Shown one piece after another: positions 63,428-64,000 of a stretch of DNA of 64,000 bases (positions within the stretch are counted from its first letter, which is position 1; each line of letters starts with the position of its first letter). Under the pieces are notes generated by a model. That model was not told where the DNA came from. It made no database searches and worked only from the letters and a program-made list of their open reading frames with translations. The stretch is from Bryobacterales bacterium (GTDB lineage: Bacteria; Acidobacteriota; Terriglobia; Bryobacterales; Bryobacteraceae): the NCBI GenBank assembly GCA_020847045.1, contig JADLCT010000039.1, positions 62,001-126,000 on the forward strand, given 5' to 3'. The position numbers and the translations under genes are program-made.

Positions 63428-64000
63428 CTACTCCCCCGCCTCGGCTTCCCGGCTCCCGTACAACTCGCTCACCGCATGACGGTGATTTTCAAGCACACGA
63501 GCGCGCCGCACCTTCATCGTCGGCGTAATCTCGCCGGCCTCGATCGTGAAGTCACGATCCAGCACATGCCATTTGCGAATCTGCTCAAAGGGCGCCAACT
63601 GCCGGTTCACCCGCGCCACGATCTTTTTCACCGCCGCCTGCACCTCGGCCGACTGCACCACCTCCCGCATCGGCTTGCCCTTCAGTTCGCTGAACTCCCG
63701 CAACGACTCCAGCACGGACCCGTTCAAAGTGAACAGCGCCGCCACATACGGCAGCTTATCGCCCACCAGCAGCACCTGGTGCAGCAGGGGCTCCATCTTG
63801 AACAAACCCTCGATCAGTGCCGGATAGATCTTCTTCCCGTTCGACGATACGATTACTTCCTTCTTCCGCCCCGTGATCGCAACGAACCCGTTCGCATTGA
63901 TCTCGGCAATGTCGCCGGTGTGCAGCCAGCCGTCCCGCAGAATGGCCGCTGTCGCATCCGGGTCCTGCCAGTAGCCGGTGAACAGCGTGGGCGAACGGAA
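63428..64000 (-). CDS. Long-chain acyl-CoA synthetase (AMP-forming), 3' part
   Basis: The last 190 residues of an AMP-binding enzyme, cut by the window edge. The segment GWLHTGDIAEINANGFVAITG is core motif A8 of the adenylate-forming superfamily, then RKKEVIVSSNGKKIYPALIE and MEPLLHQVLLVGDKLPYVAA, typical of FadD/FAA-type long-chain synthetases. EAGEITPTMKVRRARVLENH carries the catalytic lysine region. It activates fatty acids to acyl-CoA. Its stop lies six bases before the start of the split AlbA-2 gene. Confidence 0.92.
   Translation of the reverse strand, partial: FRSPTLFTGYWQDPDATAAILRDGWLHTGDIAEINANGFVAITGRKKEVIVSSNGKKIYPALIEGLFKMEPLLHQVLLVGDKLPYVAALFTLNGSVLESLREFSELKGKPMREVVQSAEVQAAVKKIVARVNRQLAPFEQIRKWHVLDRDFTIEAGEITPTMKVRRARVLENHRHAVSELYGSREAEAGE

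Overview
This is a high-GC, densely packed chromosomal window from a Gram-negative bacterium. The gene content points to the Acidobacteriota, most likely a Solibacter/Bryobacter-type soil organism. This assignment is inferred from content, not from a marker-gene search. The clues are: three lipid A genes (lpxD, lpxA, lpxB) that imply an outer membrane; many Tat-type exported enzymes of sugar and glycan catabolism (three Gfo/Idh/MocA oxidoreductases, two of them with Tat-like leaders, an epimerase-like TIM barrel, a sulfatase, a GH29 fucosidase and a PIG-L deacetylase); two PQQ dehydrogenases carrying c-type cytochrome domains; a seven-haem cytochrome; and three paralogues of an exported amidohydrolase.

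Layout. 0-6.5 kb: PIG-L deacetylase, RidA-like protein, then a leftward translationally coupled operon of a dihaem PQQ dehydrogenase and two amidohydrolases. 6.5-7.3 kb: a truncated ISL3 transposase next to tRNA-Ala(GGC). 7.3-18.2 kb: housekeeping and envelope genes (HD hydrolase, Gfo/Idh/MocA enzyme, zinc-ribbon membrane protein, nth, two multi-pass GT-C-like proteins, an N-acetylglucosamine kinase-like protein, pgk, and a minimal histidine kinase). 18.2-20.7 kb: a MobB-like P-loop protein, lpxD and the divergent lpxA. 20.7-25.5 kb: exported sugar oxidoreductases, an epimerase-like protein and a GT2-methyltransferase fusion. 25.6-34.3 kb: DUF1349-like protein, proC, M3 peptidase, SDR, MoxR ATPase, YchF-type GTPase, and a glycosyltransferase. 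34.4-39.7 kb: tRNA-Arg(UCU), the seven-haem/TPR cytochrome, a divergent PQQ dehydrogenase, and fucosidase. 39.8-42.1 kb: groES-groEL with a UUCG terminator and a CIRCE-like operator. 42.2-50.4 kb: the third amidohydrolase with a serine hydrolase and a NIPSNAP protein, a GT39-like protein, glgA, sulfatase. 50.4-59.1 kb: ald with a peptidoglycan-binding protein, a beta-propeller/phosphoesterase fusion, a catalytically degenerate M1-like protein, lpxB. 59.2-64 kb: an M48 membrane peptidase, an AlbA-2/Schlafen-type ATP-binding gene split by a four-base repeat, and the 3' part of a long-chain acyl-CoA synthetase.

Two themes run through the window. First, much of it builds or works in the periplasm and outer membrane: lipid A, glycosyltransferases, haem proteins, quinoproteins and exported hydrolases. 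Second, many transcription units have a TANNNT hexamer only 6-11 bases before the start codon and no Shine-Dalgarno sequence, which suggests widespread leaderless initiation. The most notable single locus is 61963-63421: deleting exactly one CCAG unit from a (CCAG)4 tract restores a full 484-residue reading frame, so the gene is either freshly broken or phase-variable.
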